Shown here: piece by piece, positions 52,307 to 62,158 of the stretch
Layout of the letters: each line of letters begins with the position of its first letter
How positions within the stretch are numbered: position 1 is the stretch's first letter
NCBI GenBank assembly: GCA_943372995.1
Contig: CALSAQ010000006.1
Coordinates: 1-64,000, forward strand
Length of the DNA: 64,000 bases
Source of the DNA: CAJBVG01 sp943372995
GTDB lineage: Bacteria; Bacteroidota; Bacteroidia; Sphingobacteriales; Sphingobacteriaceae
Reading direction: 5' to 3'
Position numbers and translations under genes: made by a program
The notes under the pieces: model-generated
Seen by the model: only the letters and a program-made list of their open reading frames with translations
Database searches by the model: none
What the model was told of the DNA's origin: nothing

Positions 52307-52837
52307 TTAAAACGTATAATAAGGCGCTATCATTAAATAAACAATAACACCTGTAATGGTAACATATAGCCAGATAGGGAAAGCAAATTTAACTAATTTT
52401 CGGTGCTTTTCCACCTGCATTTGTAAGCCTCTATGAAAACTCAATAATATTAATGGTAATACAGCTGCTGCTAAAATAATATGAGTAATGAGTATAACAT
52501 AATAAACATACTTAATTAACCCTTCTCCTCCATAAGTAGTTTCCTTAACAAAGTAATGAAACAATATGTATGAGATTAGAAAGATTGAAGAAAGTATAAA
52601 TGTGGCAATATTTAATTTTTTATGCGCTGCGATATTTTTCTTACGAATTTGCAAAAATGAAATGACCAATAACACACTACACAAACCATTAATAATTGCA
52701 TTTAGCTTAGGTAAGAAATACACAAAGCTTGGCGTATTTATTGTTACTGGGATAACTTTGCGGTTTAAAATAACCACTACTAGGAATACAAAAATGGATA
52801 TTCCTGTTACAAATCGGAAAATAAACTTATCATTCAT
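52307..52837 (-). CDS. DUF420 membrane protein, oxidase-associated
   Basis: 176 residues, five predicted membrane segments, including FVTGISIFVFLVVVIL, ILSSIFLISYILFHYF and YVYYVILITHIILAAAVLPL, with His at ITHIILAA and KHRKLVK. DUF420 proteins are regularly encoded with cytochrome oxidase and are thought to help its assembly. The start overlaps the octamer array at 52837-52868. Confidence 0.85.
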   Translation of the reverse strand: MNDKFIFRFVTGISIFVFLVVVILNRKVIPVTINTPSFVYFLPKLNAIINGLCSVLLVISFLQIRKKNIAAHKKLNIATFILSSIFLISYILFHYFVKETTYGGEGLIKYVYYVILITHIILAAAVLPLILLSFHRGLQMQVEKHRKLVKFAFPIWLYVTITGVIVYLMIAPYYTF

Positions 52838-52868
52838 GTGCTCGTGTGCTCATTTGCTCGTGTGCTCA
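52837..52868. repeat. Tandem octamers, 4 units
   Basis: Units TGTGCTCG, TGTGCTCA, TTTGCTCG, TGTGCTCA in succession, touching the start codon of the DUF420 gene. Confidence 0.85.
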
Positions 52869-52911
52869 TATTATGCACAATAGCAGGGGTATAATCTATT
52901 TTAAATTAATT

Positions 52912-52939
52912 CTCAATACTCAATACTCACTACTTACGA
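52912..52939. repeat. Tandem heptamers, 4 units, containing the SCO stop codon
   Basis: On the gene strand TCGTAAG, TAGTGAG, TATTGAG, TATTGAG. The first two units overlap the last codons and the TAG stop of the SCO gene. Confidence 0.75.
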
Positions 52940-53601
52940 CTCTTCTTAGGTCCTGCTATTTCTTCTTTTAACAAAACTTTTAATTCATCGATAAGTGTAT
53001 CGACCGCTCCAGCAGAAGTTCCATCGTAGAAGCCTCTAATTCTATTATGTTGATCAACCAATACAAATAATTCTGTATGGATAAAATCATCGGGTCCGCC
53101 ATCTCCTTCTAATGCACTTACTAAATATCCTTCTCTGGCAATTTTATAAATCTCTTTTTTATCACCTGTAAGCAAATGCCATTTGTTTTTTACTGCGCCG
53201 TATTCTTCAGCGTATCTTTTCAACACAGGGACAGAATCGCTTTCTGGATTTACGGTGTGTGAGAGTATTACAACATTTTTTACAGTTTGAATTTTGTCTT
53301 GCACTCTCTTTAATTGAGAACTCATTTTAGGGCATATTGTTTGGCAATCGACAAAGAAGAAATCGACAATTTTAATGTTTCCTTCTAACGATTTCGAGCT
53401 TACAGTTTCGCCGTATTGATTAACAAATGAGAAGTCGCCTGTGGTGTGATAAACGGTGTCGCCTGCTTCCTCATAACGTTCTCCAAAAATTGGTAGGGGC
53501 TTAAAATGATTTGTTCCGGTTCTGAGCAATAAATACCCAGCTGCCGGAACAATCAAAATGAGGAAGAGGATTAATATTGCTTTTGATCCTCCTGTTTTCA
53601 T
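52930..53601 (-). CDS. SCO1/SenC-family copper chaperone
   Basis: 223 residues. N-terminal anchor (AILILFLILIVPAAGYLLL), thioredoxin fold with the copper-binding FFVDCQTICPKMS (CxxxC) and the distal His in GGPDDFIHTELFVLVD. It delivers copper to the Cu-A site of oxidase subunit II. Lies two bases after the subunit IV stop. Full length. Confidence 0.93.
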   Translation of the reverse strand: MKTGGSKAILILFLILIVPAAGYLLLRTGTNHFKPLPIFGERYEEAGDTVYHTTGDFSFVNQYGETVSSKSLEGNIKIVDFFFVDCQTICPKMSSQLKRVQDKIQTVKNVVILSHTVNPESDSVPVLKRYAEEYGAVKNKWHLLTGDKKEIYKIAREGYLVSALEGDGGPDDFIHTELFVLVDQHNRIRGFYDGTSAGAVDTLIDELKVLLKEEIAGPKKSRK

Positions 53602-53603
53602 AA

Positions 53604-53945
53604 CTAAAGTCTAATTTCCATCCAAAAGTTGCCTTCATACAACATCCAAATCACAAAAAATATGATAAAGACTGTGGGCACTATAATTGAGTAAATCAAT
53701 CCAACTTTCTCAAATTTTAAGTGCATGAAATAAGCAACGATATAAAATGCTTTTAATAATGTTAATGCGATATAAATTATATTTCCTAATCCCTGTCCGA
53801 ATATTCCTTTTGGAATAAGCACCAATGCAATTAAAAATTCAATTGCAGTAATACCTAATAATATCCAGAACACCGACCAGATTTTTTTCTTAGTCATGCT
53901 TGCATGTTCTTCGTGATGTGCTGCTGCGTGATTATCTGCTGACAT
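53604..53945 (-). CDS. Cytochrome c oxidase subunit IV family protein
   Basis: 113 residues. His-rich N-terminus (NHAAAHHEEHASM), then three membrane helices (FWILLGITAIEFLIALVLI, IIYIALTLLKAFYIVAYFMH, IVPTVFIIFFVIWML). This pattern is typical of the small caa3-type subunit. Located between subunit III and SCO genes. Confidence 0.88.
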   Translation of the reverse strand: MSADNHAAAHHEEHASMTKKKIWSVFWILLGITAIEFLIALVLIPKGIFGQGLGNIIYIALTLLKAFYIVAYFMHLKFEKVGLIYSIIVPTVFIIFFVIWMLYEGNFWMEIRL

Positions 53946-53947
53946 AA

Positions 53948-53975
53948 TTATGAGTTGTGAATTGTGAATTATAAG
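53948..53975. repeat. Tandem heptamers, 4 units
   Basis: TTATGAG, TTGTGAA, TTGTGAA, TTATAAG in the 40-base spacer between the subunit III stop and the subunit IV start. Confidence 0.8.
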
Positions 53976-53985
53976 TTCTAATTTT

Positions 53986-54669
53986 TTACACTAGATAGAA
54001 GAAGGTAAATACGAATACCCAAACTAAATCTACAAAGTGCCAGTATAAACCTACTTTTTCAACCATATCGTAATGTCCACGTCTTTCGTAAGTACCGCCT
54101 AATACATTTATTAATATGATGATATTAATAACTACACCAGAGAATACATGGAAACCATGGAAGCCTGTTATGGTAAAAAATAAATTTGTAAAGTTGGTTG
54201 ATGCTACTGTACCGTCGGCATTTAAGAATGGATTTTGTCCCCACCAAGCACCTTCGTGGTGTAAGTGATTCCACTCCCAAGCTTGGCAGCCTAAGAATGC
54301 TAACCCACCGATAACTGTCCATACCATCCATTTTGCAACTTCCGACTTTGCTTTACGATGCCCCGCTTCTACGGCTAAAACCATAGTTACCGAACTCATA
54401 ATTAAGATGAAGGTCATAATACCTACGAATACCAATGGTGCGCCATGTGCAATACCTGGAGCTGATTGGAATACTACGTCTGGATCAGGCCATGAAGTGC
54501 TACTGAAGCGTAATGCTCCGTAAGCAATTAGCAATGCCGAAAATGTGAATGCATCCGATAAGAGGAAGAACCACATCATCATTTTTCCATACTCTACATT
54601 GAAAGGTGATCTGCCACCATTCCAAGGGGTCGATTTGATCTCGTCTAATTGAGAAGTGTTCATCGTCAT
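53986..54669 (-). CDS. ctaE: Cytochrome c oxidase subunit III
   Basis: 227 residues with five or more membrane helices. Family marks include MMMWFFLLSDAFTFSALLIA, LVFVGIMTFILIMSSVTMVL, FFTITGFHGFHVFSGVV and GLYWHFVDLVWVFVFTFFY. An insertion between helices (HHEGAWWGQNPFLN) is present. A second subunit III gene lies 12 bases upstream. Confidence 0.92.
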   Translation of the reverse strand: MTMNTSQLDEIKSTPWNGGRSPFNVEYGKMMMWFFLLSDAFTFSALLIAYGALRFSSTSWPDPDVVFQSAPGIAHGAPLVFVGIMTFILIMSSVTMVLAVEAGHRKAKSEVAKWMVWTVIGGLAFLGCQAWEWNHLHHEGAWWGQNPFLNADGTVASTNFTNLFFTITGFHGFHVFSGVVINIIILINVLGGTYERRGHYDMVEKVGLYWHFVDLVWVFVFTFFYLV

Positions 54670-54681
54670 GTTGTATATAGA

Positions 54682-55254
54682 CTATCTATTAATTAATAAA
54701 AACACAAACAAATATATCCACAAAATATCAATAAAGTGCCAAAAGATAGAAGTTAATTCCATGCGGAAAACGTTCTTCGTTTGGTTTATTTTACGATAAG
54801 CGCCGATTATCGCGGCAAGCATTATTAATAAGCCTGCGATAATGTGTACGCCATGTAGACCTGATATTACATAAACAAAAGATTCGGCTGGATTGCCTAC
54901 AAAAAACACTTCGCTAGCCACTAATTCTTGCCAGCCTTTGTATTGTCCGATTAAGAATGCTATCCCTAATGCGAAGGTTATCCAGAGTCCTAATTTCTGT
55001 TTTGCTATATTAAATTTTTTAGCTTGCACATAAGAGTAATGCATTGTAGCACTACTTAATAATATGATGATGGTGGTGAAAGTAAACATTGGAGGTAAAT
55101 CAAAGATTTTCCAATTACCTTCTGCCTGACGAACGATATACGCACTAGTCAATCCCGCAAACATCATTATCGAGCTAAGGATAAATAACCAAAGCACGAA
55201 CTTTACAGGACGTGGGTTAAATTTATCTTTCTCTAAACTCATACCGTTTATCAT
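54682..55254 (-). CDS. Cytochrome c oxidase subunit III, second copy
   Basis: 190 residues, shorter than the first. KFVLWLFILSSIMMFAGLTS, FVYVISGLHGVHIIAGLLIM and SIFWHFIDILWIYLFVFLL mark it as subunit III. Tandem subunit III genes are common in this phylum, and one may replace subunit III while the other fills a related position. The start MINGMSLEK has an alternative Met-5. Confidence 0.9.
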   Translation of the reverse strand: MINGMSLEKDKFNPRPVKFVLWLFILSSIMMFAGLTSAYIVRQAEGNWKIFDLPPMFTFTTIIILLSSATMHYSYVQAKKFNIAKQKLGLWITFALGIAFLIGQYKGWQELVASEVFFVGNPAESFVYVISGLHGVHIIAGLLIMLAAIIGAYRKINQTKNVFRMELTSIFWHFIDILWIYLFVFLLINR

Positions 55255-55259
55255 TTTAA

Positions 55260-56150
55260 TTATAATTTATCTATTAACAATGTAATCTGCACTATTGGTA
55301 AGTATAAAAACGAACCAAACATCAATTCTCTTGCTGCTTTAATGCTGCATTGACGGTATAATTTTACCGACTGAATAAAGAAAGCGATGCCAGCAATTAA
55401 AGAAACTATTGCTAAAGTATATCCAGCCATTCCAAATTTCAGTGGCAATAAACTCACTGGAATAAGTATTAGCGTGTATAACATAATTTGAAAGGCAGAA
55501 CTTTTTGACCTTCCTTCTGATGAAGGCATCAAATACATTCCTGCTTTTTTATAATCATCATCTAACACCCATGCTAAAGACCAAAAATGTGGGAACTGCC
55601 AAATAAATTGTATAGCGAACATTATCCCTGGTTCAAACCCAAAATGATTTGAGTATGCTACATAACCTAATAATGGCGGCATTGCTCCTGCAATTGCTCC
55701 AACAAAAACTGCTATTGATGATCTAGTTTTTAATGGTGTATAAATAAATGCATAAGTAATGATGGAGAATAAAGCCAACACGCCTGTTATGATATTAAAG
55801 CATAAGGTAAGTATACTTACACCTGCAATACCCATTAATATAGATGCGATTAACCCTTCTGTAGCCGACATTCGAGCGGTTGGTAACGGACGCATCTGTG
55901 TGCGTTTCATCAACTTGTCGGTTTCTCTTTCTATTACTTGATTAAAGCCATTTGCTGAAGCGGTTGTTAAAAACCCTCCTAATATCATAAGCAACAAATC
56001 GGTCCAAATTAAATTACCTTTTGCTGCATAGGCAAATGTAATGGCTGCAGAAAAAACCACAAGGAAAGTCAGGCGCAATTTTAATAACTGCACATAGTCC
56101 TGAATTTTCAGAGCGATAGTTGATTTTGTATGTATATTTTCTGCAATCAC
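55260..56150 (-). CDS. ctaB: Protoheme IX farnesyltransferase (heme O synthase)
   Basis: 296 residues, about nine membrane helices. The UbiA-type Asp-rich motifs are ERETDKLMKRTQMRPLP and LDDDYKKAGMYLMPS. It adds a farnesyl group to heme b, making heme O for the oxidase. Two bases separate it from the heme A synthase gene. Confidence 0.95.
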   Translation of the reverse strand: MIAENIHTKSTIALKIQDYVQLLKLRLTFLVVFSAAITFAYAAKGNLIWTDLLLMILGGFLTTASANGFNQVIERETDKLMKRTQMRPLPTARMSATEGLIASILMGIAGVSILTLCFNIITGVLALFSIITYAFIYTPLKTRSSIAVFVGAIAGAMPPLLGYVAYSNHFGFEPGIMFAIQFIWQFPHFWSLAWVLDDDYKKAGMYLMPSSEGRSKSSAFQIMLYTLILIPVSLLPLKFGMAGYTLAIVSLIAGIAFFIQSVKLYRQCSIKAARELMFGSFLYLPIVQITLLIDKL

Positions 56151-56152
56151 AA

Positions 56153-57253
56153 TTAACTTATTAAATCTAATGCAATGTTTCTTTTGTAAATATTAATCAT
56201 AATGATTTGCATTACTAAAGCCCCAAGTAATAAACTCGAAAGCACTAAGTGTACTGGTTGTAAACCATACGGCAATGCAAAATTTGCTAATATAATTCCT
56301 GTTACTGCTTGTAATACAAGAAGTAAAAATGCGGCTGAAGAGAATCTACGCAATCGTTTTATTGCTCCAAAATAAATTCGCATATACCATGTAGTATATA
56401 TACTTAACAGCAACAATACTATAGAGAAGCTTCTGTGCAGTTTAAAAATAAAACCTGAAAGTTCTACCCACGATCCTCTATTAGTACCTTTCCAAAAATC
56501 TGCATAATAATCTATCGTCTCTCTGAGTTCGGTACCCCATACCACTTGCAACATTGTAAGTATTATACTTATCCAAGTTAACAATGAAGCAACTCTCAAT
56601 TTCGGTATAGCAACTTTTACGGGCTCTAAGTATTTATACTTCACAATGCTGTGTGTATAAATCACCAAAGCTAAAATCACTAGAGCCAAAACCATGTGAA
56701 CAGTTATTGTCCATGATACTAAGTTGGTAGTTACTACTATTGAACCAAACCATGCTTGGAAAAAGGTAAGCACCAAAATGATGATCGACAATAAGAATAC
56801 GCGAAGGTGTTGTTTTATCAATGGAATTGAAGCCAACAACATCAGCAACATAAAGAAACCAGTGAGTGCCCCGATTAATCTATTTACATATTCTGTATAG
56901 GTATTCACCACATTGAATTCTTCTGTGTTTTTCACACTTGGATCCAGCCTTAACGCTTGAGCGGTTTCTGAATATCCAATCTTTTCCAACATATTGGCGA
57001 AGCGTTCATTTTTATGTAGTCTCTTCTCGAGATATTGTTCGCGATAATTTTCAGGAAGTTGACTTTCGTCTGTAGGAGGAACCCAATGATCGAAACATTT
57101 CGGCCAATCGGGGCAACCCATTCCTGAACCAGTACTGCGAACAATACCACCAGCAAGAATTAAAAGAAACAAAGAACAAATTGTTATAAAACTGATTCTT
57201 ATGAATCGTTTTTCATTTTTATTATAATCCGATCGATATGAACTAAAATTCAT
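56153..57253 (-). CDS. ctaA: Heme A synthase (CtaA/COX15)
   Basis: 366 residues, eight membrane helices. GGIVRSTGSGMGCPDWPKCF is the signature, followed by RLIGALTGFFMLLML, a TITVHMVLALVILALVI His, and LHRSFSIVLLLLSI. It oxidises the heme O methyl group, giving heme A. Positioned between subunit I and heme O synthase genes. Confidence 0.95.
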   Translation of the reverse strand: MNFSSYRSDYNKNEKRFIRISFITICSLFLLILAGGIVRSTGSGMGCPDWPKCFDHWVPPTDESQLPENYREQYLEKRLHKNERFANMLEKIGYSETAQALRLDPSVKNTEEFNVVNTYTEYVNRLIGALTGFFMLLMLLASIPLIKQHLRVFLLSIIILVLTFFQAWFGSIVVTTNLVSWTITVHMVLALVILALVIYTHSIVKYKYLEPVKVAIPKLRVASLLTWISIILTMLQVVWGTELRETIDYYADFWKGTNRGSWVELSGFIFKLHRSFSIVLLLLSIYTTWYMRIYFGAIKRLRRFSSAAFLLLVLQAVTGIILANFALPYGLQPVHLVLSSLLLGALVMQIIMINIYKRNIALDLIS

Positions 57254-57263
57254 CGATCAAAAA

Positions 57264-59123
57264 TTAATTTACTTTTTCTTCAGACTTTTTCGCATGCGAA
57301 TCATCGTGCACACCAAAATCTATCGGTAAATTCGAAGAAGTGGTTTGCGAGAATGGTGTCGTTTGCGGGATAAAATCTTCATCGTGACCTGGCTTACTGT
57401 AATCGTAAGGCCATCTGTACACCGATGGAATTTCTCCTGGCCAGTTACCATGTAAATGTTCAACTGGAGTAGTCCACTCTAAAGTGTTAGACTTCCAAGG
57501 ATTTTGTGTTGCTTTCTCTCCTTTGAATATACTTCTGAAGAAGTTATACAAGAAAATAAATTGAGCAATAGATCCTATGATTGCCGATACACTGATAAAT
57601 TTATTTACCGCTAACCACTCGTTCATAAATTCGAAACTAGTGAATGAGTAGTAACGACGAGGTACACCGTCTAGACCGATAAAATGCATCGGGAAGAATA
57701 CGCAATACACTGCGATAAATGTTAACCAGAAATGGAAATATCCTAAGCGTTGATCCATCATACGTCCGAACATTTTCGGATACCAATGATAGATACCTGC
57801 AAACATTCCGAACATTGCCGAACTTCCCATTACAATATGGAAATGGGCAACTACGAAATACGTATCGTGTAAGTTAATATCTAATGCAGCATTACCTAAG
57901 TAGATACCTGTAAGACCACCTGAGATAAACAAAGAAACTAATCCCATAGAGAACATCATGGCAGGAGTAAATTGAATATTTCCTTTCCACAAAGTTGCTA
58001 AGTAGTTAAATGTTTTTACTGCCGATGGTACAGCGATAATCAAAGTGGTAAACATGAACACCGATCCTAAGAAAGGATTCATACCTGTAATAAACATATG
58101 GTGACCCCATACGATAAACGACAAGAATGCGATACCAATCAAAGAGATGATCATGGCACGGTAACCGAAAATTGGTTTACGTGCATTTGTTGCAATAATT
58201 TCTGAAGTAATACCTAATGCAGGCATGATGATAATATATACCTCAGGGTGACCTAAGAACCAGAATAAATGCTGGAACAATACTGGAGAACCTCCGTGAT
58301 TTGGTAAGGCTTCACCACCAATGTATATATCAGACAAGTAGAAACTTGTTCCAAAACTTCTATCGAAAATTAATAAAATTACACCTGCTAATAATACTGG
58401 GAATGATAATACACCCAATACTGCTGTTAAGAAAAATGCCCAGATAGTAAGCGGCATTTTTGTCATCGACATTCCTCTAGTACGCATGTTTAATACGGTA
58501 CTGATGTAGTTGATACCACCCATTAAAGATGAAGCAACGAATAATGCCATCGATATTAACCAAAGCGTCATCCCTAAACCTGAACCAGGCATTGCTTTAG
58601 GTATAGCAGATAGAGGAGGATAAATTGTCCAACCACCAGATGCTGGTCCTGATTCAATTAATAATGAATAGGTCATTACACAGCTCGCTAAGAAGAAGAA
58701 CCAATACGATAACATATTGATAAATGGCGAAGCCATATCTCTAGCACCAACTTGCAATGGAATAAGAAGGTTACTAAAGGTTCCGCTCAATCCAGCTGTT
58801 AATACAAAGAATACCATGATGGTACCATGAATAGTAACCATCGACATATAGAACGAAGGATCGATACGACCATCTTTTGCCCATCCTCCTAGAATTCTTT
58901 CTAAGAAGGGGAACGACTGATCTGGCCATCCTAATTGAATACGAAACAATACAGAAAGTACCATCCCGATTACTGCCATTACAATCCCTGTAATCAAGAA
59001 TTGTTTAGCGATCATCTTGTGGTCCATACTGAAAACGTACTTCGACCAGAACGTCTCGTGATGATGTTCGTGGTGATCTGCATGTGCGTGCACGTCAGTG
59101 TGGTCTAAAGCTTGAGTTGACAT
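57264..59123 (-). CDS. ctaD: Cytochrome c oxidase subunit I (heme-copper oxidase)
   Basis: 619 residues. Ligands for the low-spin heme and binuclear centre are visible: MVTIHGTIMVFF, FWFLGHPEVYIIIMP with the His-Tyr cross-link pair, VWGHHMFITG, and LHDTYFVVAHFHIVMG. The N-terminus is His-rich (HTDVHAHADHHEHHHE). Membrane enzyme reducing oxygen to water. Ends 10 bases from the ctaA start. Confidence 0.97.
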   Translation of the reverse strand: MSTQALDHTDVHAHADHHEHHHETFWSKYVFSMDHKMIAKQFLITGIVMAVIGMVLSVLFRIQLGWPDQSFPFLERILGGWAKDGRIDPSFYMSMVTIHGTIMVFFVLTAGLSGTFSNLLIPLQVGARDMASPFINMLSYWFFFLASCVMTYSLLIESGPASGGWTIYPPLSAIPKAMPGSGLGMTLWLISMALFVASSLMGGINYISTVLNMRTRGMSMTKMPLTIWAFFLTAVLGVLSFPVLLAGVILLIFDRSFGTSFYLSDIYIGGEALPNHGGSPVLFQHLFWFLGHPEVYIIIMPALGITSEIIATNARKPIFGYRAMIISLIGIAFLSFIVWGHHMFITGMNPFLGSVFMFTTLIIAVPSAVKTFNYLATLWKGNIQFTPAMMFSMGLVSLFISGGLTGIYLGNAALDINLHDTYFVVAHFHIVMGSSAMFGMFAGIYHWYPKMFGRMMDQRLGYFHFWLTFIAVYCVFFPMHFIGLDGVPRRYYSFTSFEFMNEWLAVNKFISVSAIIGSIAQFIFLYNFFRSIFKGEKATQNPWKSNTLEWTTPVEHLHGNWPGEIPSVYRWPYDYSKPGHDEDFIPQTTPFSQTTSSNLPIDFGVHDDSHAKKSEEKVN

Positions 59124-59145
59124 ATTTTCTAAACTTTTTTTCTAA

Positions 59146-60315
59146 TTAATTCAATGCTAATTTTTTCTCTTCTTCGGCTTTCATTCTCGCCACTTCTGCC
59201 TCGGTGATTTGTTTAGCAGTTTCTTCGTTGTAATATGGTTTTTGTGTTGCTAACCATTCTGCATATTGCTTATCATCAACAACAACAATTTTCATTTGCA
59301 TATTGTAGTGAGCAGATCCGCAGATTTTTGCACACAATAGAATGTAATCGAATTTTGGATCTCCAACTTTCTCACGCATTTGTGCGGTAGTTAGAGTTGG
59401 TGTAAACCAGAATGTAGTAGGCATACCCGGAACACAGTTCATTTGTGCTCTAAAGTGTGGCATGTATGCTGAGTGAATTACATCTCTTGCTGCAAAATTA
59501 AATTTCACTGGTCTGTTTACAGGTAAATAAATTTCGCGTGTGAAGTAATCGTCTTTTGCATTTTTATCGTTGAAGTTAACTCCCGTTTCGTTAACGTCGT
59601 TTACTAATTTAAATGCTTTCGTTCCTAATACTTTATCGTCGCCTGGGTAACGTACAATCCATCCGAATTGTTTAGCCGTTACATCCAAAGTTAATGCTTC
59701 TTGTGGAGCAGGCTTGGTAATGTTTGTCCAAGTTTTCCAACCTGAAATTACTAATACTGCTAATACTATTGCAGGGATTAATGTCCAGTATAATTCTAAC
59801 TTATCGTTGTGTGGATAGAAAAAGGCTTTACGTTTTCCAGTGCTTTTGTATTTATAAGCAAAGTAGAACAACAAGATATGTGTAATTACAAATACAATAC
59901 CTGTAATAATTAAAGTGATATTAAATAGATTATCTGTTTTCACTCCGTGTTCTGAAGCTGCTTCAGGTAGCAATTGACGTCCGTGAGTATTGAACTCCCA
60001 GAAAATTGCAGCAAAGAAAGCAATACCAAACAGTAGGAATACATAACCGTTTACTTTATTCCATTTAGTAGTTACTTCTTTACCATTTAATACTTGCGTT
60101 AATTCTAGGGCTTTAATTGTTTTGTTGATTACTGCAAATGTTAGTGTAGCAGCGATTAACAACAATACATAAAACCAAAAATCAATGCTTAATTCTTTCG
60201 GACCTTCAGATGCTGTATCTTGAGCAAAAGCCATGCTTGAGCTAAGCGTTATCATAGCAAATGCTGATAGTGCTTTCAGATTCAATTTCATTTTTGATAA
60301 TATAGAGTATTTCAT
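59146..60315 (-). CDS. ctaC: Cytochrome c oxidase subunit II
   Basis: 389 residues. Signal peptide (ALSAFAMITLSSSMAFAQ); a second Met at residue 9 (MKLNLKA) is an equally good start. Two membrane helices and a periplasmic cupredoxin domain with the Cu-A site LLCAKICGSAHYNMQMKI. No fused cytochrome c domain is seen, so the electron donor would be the separate ActE or another cytochrome c. Confidence 0.94.
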   Translation of the reverse strand: MKYSILSKMKLNLKALSAFAMITLSSSMAFAQDTASEGPKELSIDFWFYVLLLIAATLTFAVINKTIKALELTQVLNGKEVTTKWNKVNGYVFLLFGIAFFAAIFWEFNTHGRQLLPEAASEHGVKTDNLFNITLIITGIVFVITHILLFYFAYKYKSTGKRKAFFYPHNDKLELYWTLIPAIVLAVLVISGWKTWTNITKPAPQEALTLDVTAKQFGWIVRYPGDDKVLGTKAFKLVNDVNETGVNFNDKNAKDDYFTREIYLPVNRPVKFNFAARDVIHSAYMPHFRAQMNCVPGMPTTFWFTPTLTTAQMREKVGDPKFDYILLCAKICGSAHYNMQMKIVVVDDKQYAEWLATQKPYYNEETAKQITEAEVARMKAEEEKKLALN

Positions 60316-60341
60316 AAAATAATTTTCTATACGGTATATAA

Positions 60342-61550
60342 CTATATCTCGTGATGTAAACTTTCTTCTAAGTAAGGATGATTTTTAGGAACTAATGGTG
60401 CCTTACTCAATGCAGTTAACATAATCCACATGAATAATCCAACAAATCCAGCAGTTGTACCGAATTCGATAATTCCGAAACCAAAATGCTCACCAACTGT
60501 TCCTGGCATAATCATCATGTAGTAATCTAACCAGTGACCTGCAAGAACGATAATGGTAACAATTTTCATTGTTTTGAAATTACGTTTTGCATCACGTGTC
60601 ATTAAGATTAAGATTGGTGCTACGAAATTGATGATGATGTTTAACCAGAAGAAAGTTAAATAACCATTATCCCATCTTTTTCTGAAGTAAATAGTTTCCT
60701 CTGGCATGTTTGCATAGTAAATCAATAAGAATTGAGAGAACCATACGTAAGTCCAGAATATTGAGAATGCAAAAATGAATTTTCCTAAATCGTGTAAATG
60801 AGAATCATTTATCCAAGTATAGTATCCTTTTTCGCGTAATAGTATTAAGGTTAATGTAATTGCTGATAATCCACTCACCCAAAGTGCTGCAAAGTTGTAC
60901 CAAGCGAACATGGTAGAGAACCAATGTGCTTCAAGCGACATGATTACTTCGAAAGCAAATACTGCAGAACTAAATCCAAAAATAACTAAGAATATAGCTG
61001 AGTATTTAATGCTTTTGTCGTGCATACCAATACCTGCAATTTGATCTTCTTTCAAAGAGTAATTACGAAGCATACGAGCGAACAACGACCATATTGCTAA
61101 AAATCCAACGATACTTCCAATGAAAGTAGGGATGTTTAACAATGCGCTTTTGCCTTTAATTAACTTATCGAATTTCGGGCTGTTAGGATCAACTAATTCT
61201 GGATCTGCCCAGTGGTGATAAAGGTTATGTGTGAATAATCCAGCAACGATCACTACAACAAGTACCACTCCTGCATAAGGAAGTACTGCTGAAAATGCCG
61301 AAGGAATACGGATTAATGAAGTAGACCAGCCAGCATTAGCAACGTATTGCACAGCTACAAAGAATACTCCAGCCATACATAGGCCAGTAATATAATAACT
61401 ATTCAGTAGCAAGTTCGCGAATGTGCGTTCTGCGTGTCCTGAGAAAAATCCATATCCTATAGACAATATACCTATTGCCAATAGAATCATCGACCAGCGT
61501 TTTGCGCCGGCTGAAAATTCATATCTCTGATTTAAATCGAAGTTTGCCAT
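60342..61550 (-). CDS. actF: Alternative complex III subunit ActF
   Basis: 402 residues from MANFDLNQRYEF. An ORF start at 61613 would overlap actE and add a non-membrane leader. About ten membrane helices, for example MILLAIGILSIGYGFFSG and IFLVIFGFSSAVFAFEVIM. It is the smaller quinol-oxidising membrane subunit related to ActC and NrfD. The helices and the operon order (after actE, before oxidase II) support the call. Confidence 0.88.
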   Translation of the reverse strand: MANFDLNQRYEFSAGAKRWSMILLAIGILSIGYGFFSGHAERTFANLLLNSYYITGLCMAGVFFVAVQYVANAGWSTSLIRIPSAFSAVLPYAGVVLVVVIVAGLFTHNLYHHWADPELVDPNSPKFDKLIKGKSALLNIPTFIGSIVGFLAIWSLFARMLRNYSLKEDQIAGIGMHDKSIKYSAIFLVIFGFSSAVFAFEVIMSLEAHWFSTMFAWYNFAALWVSGLSAITLTLILLREKGYYTWINDSHLHDLGKFIFAFSIFWTYVWFSQFLLIYYANMPEETIYFRKRWDNGYLTFFWLNIIINFVAPILILMTRDAKRNFKTMKIVTIIVLAGHWLDYYMMIMPGTVGEHFGFGIIEFGTTAGFVGLFMWIMLTALSKAPLVPKNHPYLEESLHHEI

Positions 61551-61567
61551 TATGATCCGCTTTCTGA

Positions 61568-62158
61568 TTATTGTACATTCTGTAATTGGTGAACATAAAG
61601 AACGATTTTCCAACGTTCTTCAGGAGTAATTTGTGAAGCGTGTGGCCCCATCAAGTTAACTCCGTAAGTAATGGTATGATAAATCTTACCATCGGTTAAG
61701 TCTTTCATCAAACCGCCTCTTGATGAAGTTCCAGTAGAGTATGATGGTGGCGGCGGGAATTTACCTGCTGCAACAATTGAACCATCACCTTTACCTTGAG
61801 CACCGTGGCAGTGTGAGCAAAAGTTTGTATATAATTTTTTGCCTTCTTCTAATTGCGTAGAATCGTTTGCAAAAGGATTTACTAATTCAGCTCCTGCTTT
61901 CATATATCCGTCCATACTATTTTCGTAAGCGAATTTTTTATATCCTACTGGCATAGTACCTGCTACTGGTGTTTGAGCAGTTTGTCCGTTTTTAAATTGA
62001 GCATTAGGTTGATCTGGATTGTATGCAATCGGATGATACATATTCGGAGCATACTCGTATCCTGGATCTTGTTTGCTATGGTAGCACGACGATAGTGAAC
62101 CTACTACAAGAGCAGCCACTACAGCGAATGAAACTATCCTGATATTATTCTTCATCAT
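61568..62158 (-). CDS. actE: Alternative complex III cytochrome c subunit ActE
   Basis: 196 residues. Lipoprotein signal (VAALVVGSLSSC, lipidated Cys about residue 25), then a single c-type heme motif FCSHCHGAQGKGDG and a distal Met (VNLMGP). It accepts electrons from the complex and passes them towards the oxidase. Overlaps the end of actD by 14 bases. Confidence 0.92.
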   Translation of the reverse strand: MMKNNIRIVSFAVVAALVVGSLSSCYHSKQDPGYEYAPNMYHPIAYNPDQPNAQFKNGQTAQTPVAGTMPVGYKKFAYENSMDGYMKAGAELVNPFANDSTQLEEGKKLYTNFCSHCHGAQGKGDGSIVAAGKFPPPPSYSTGTSSRGGLMKDLTDGKIYHTITYGVNLMGPHASQITPEERWKIVLYVHQLQNVQ

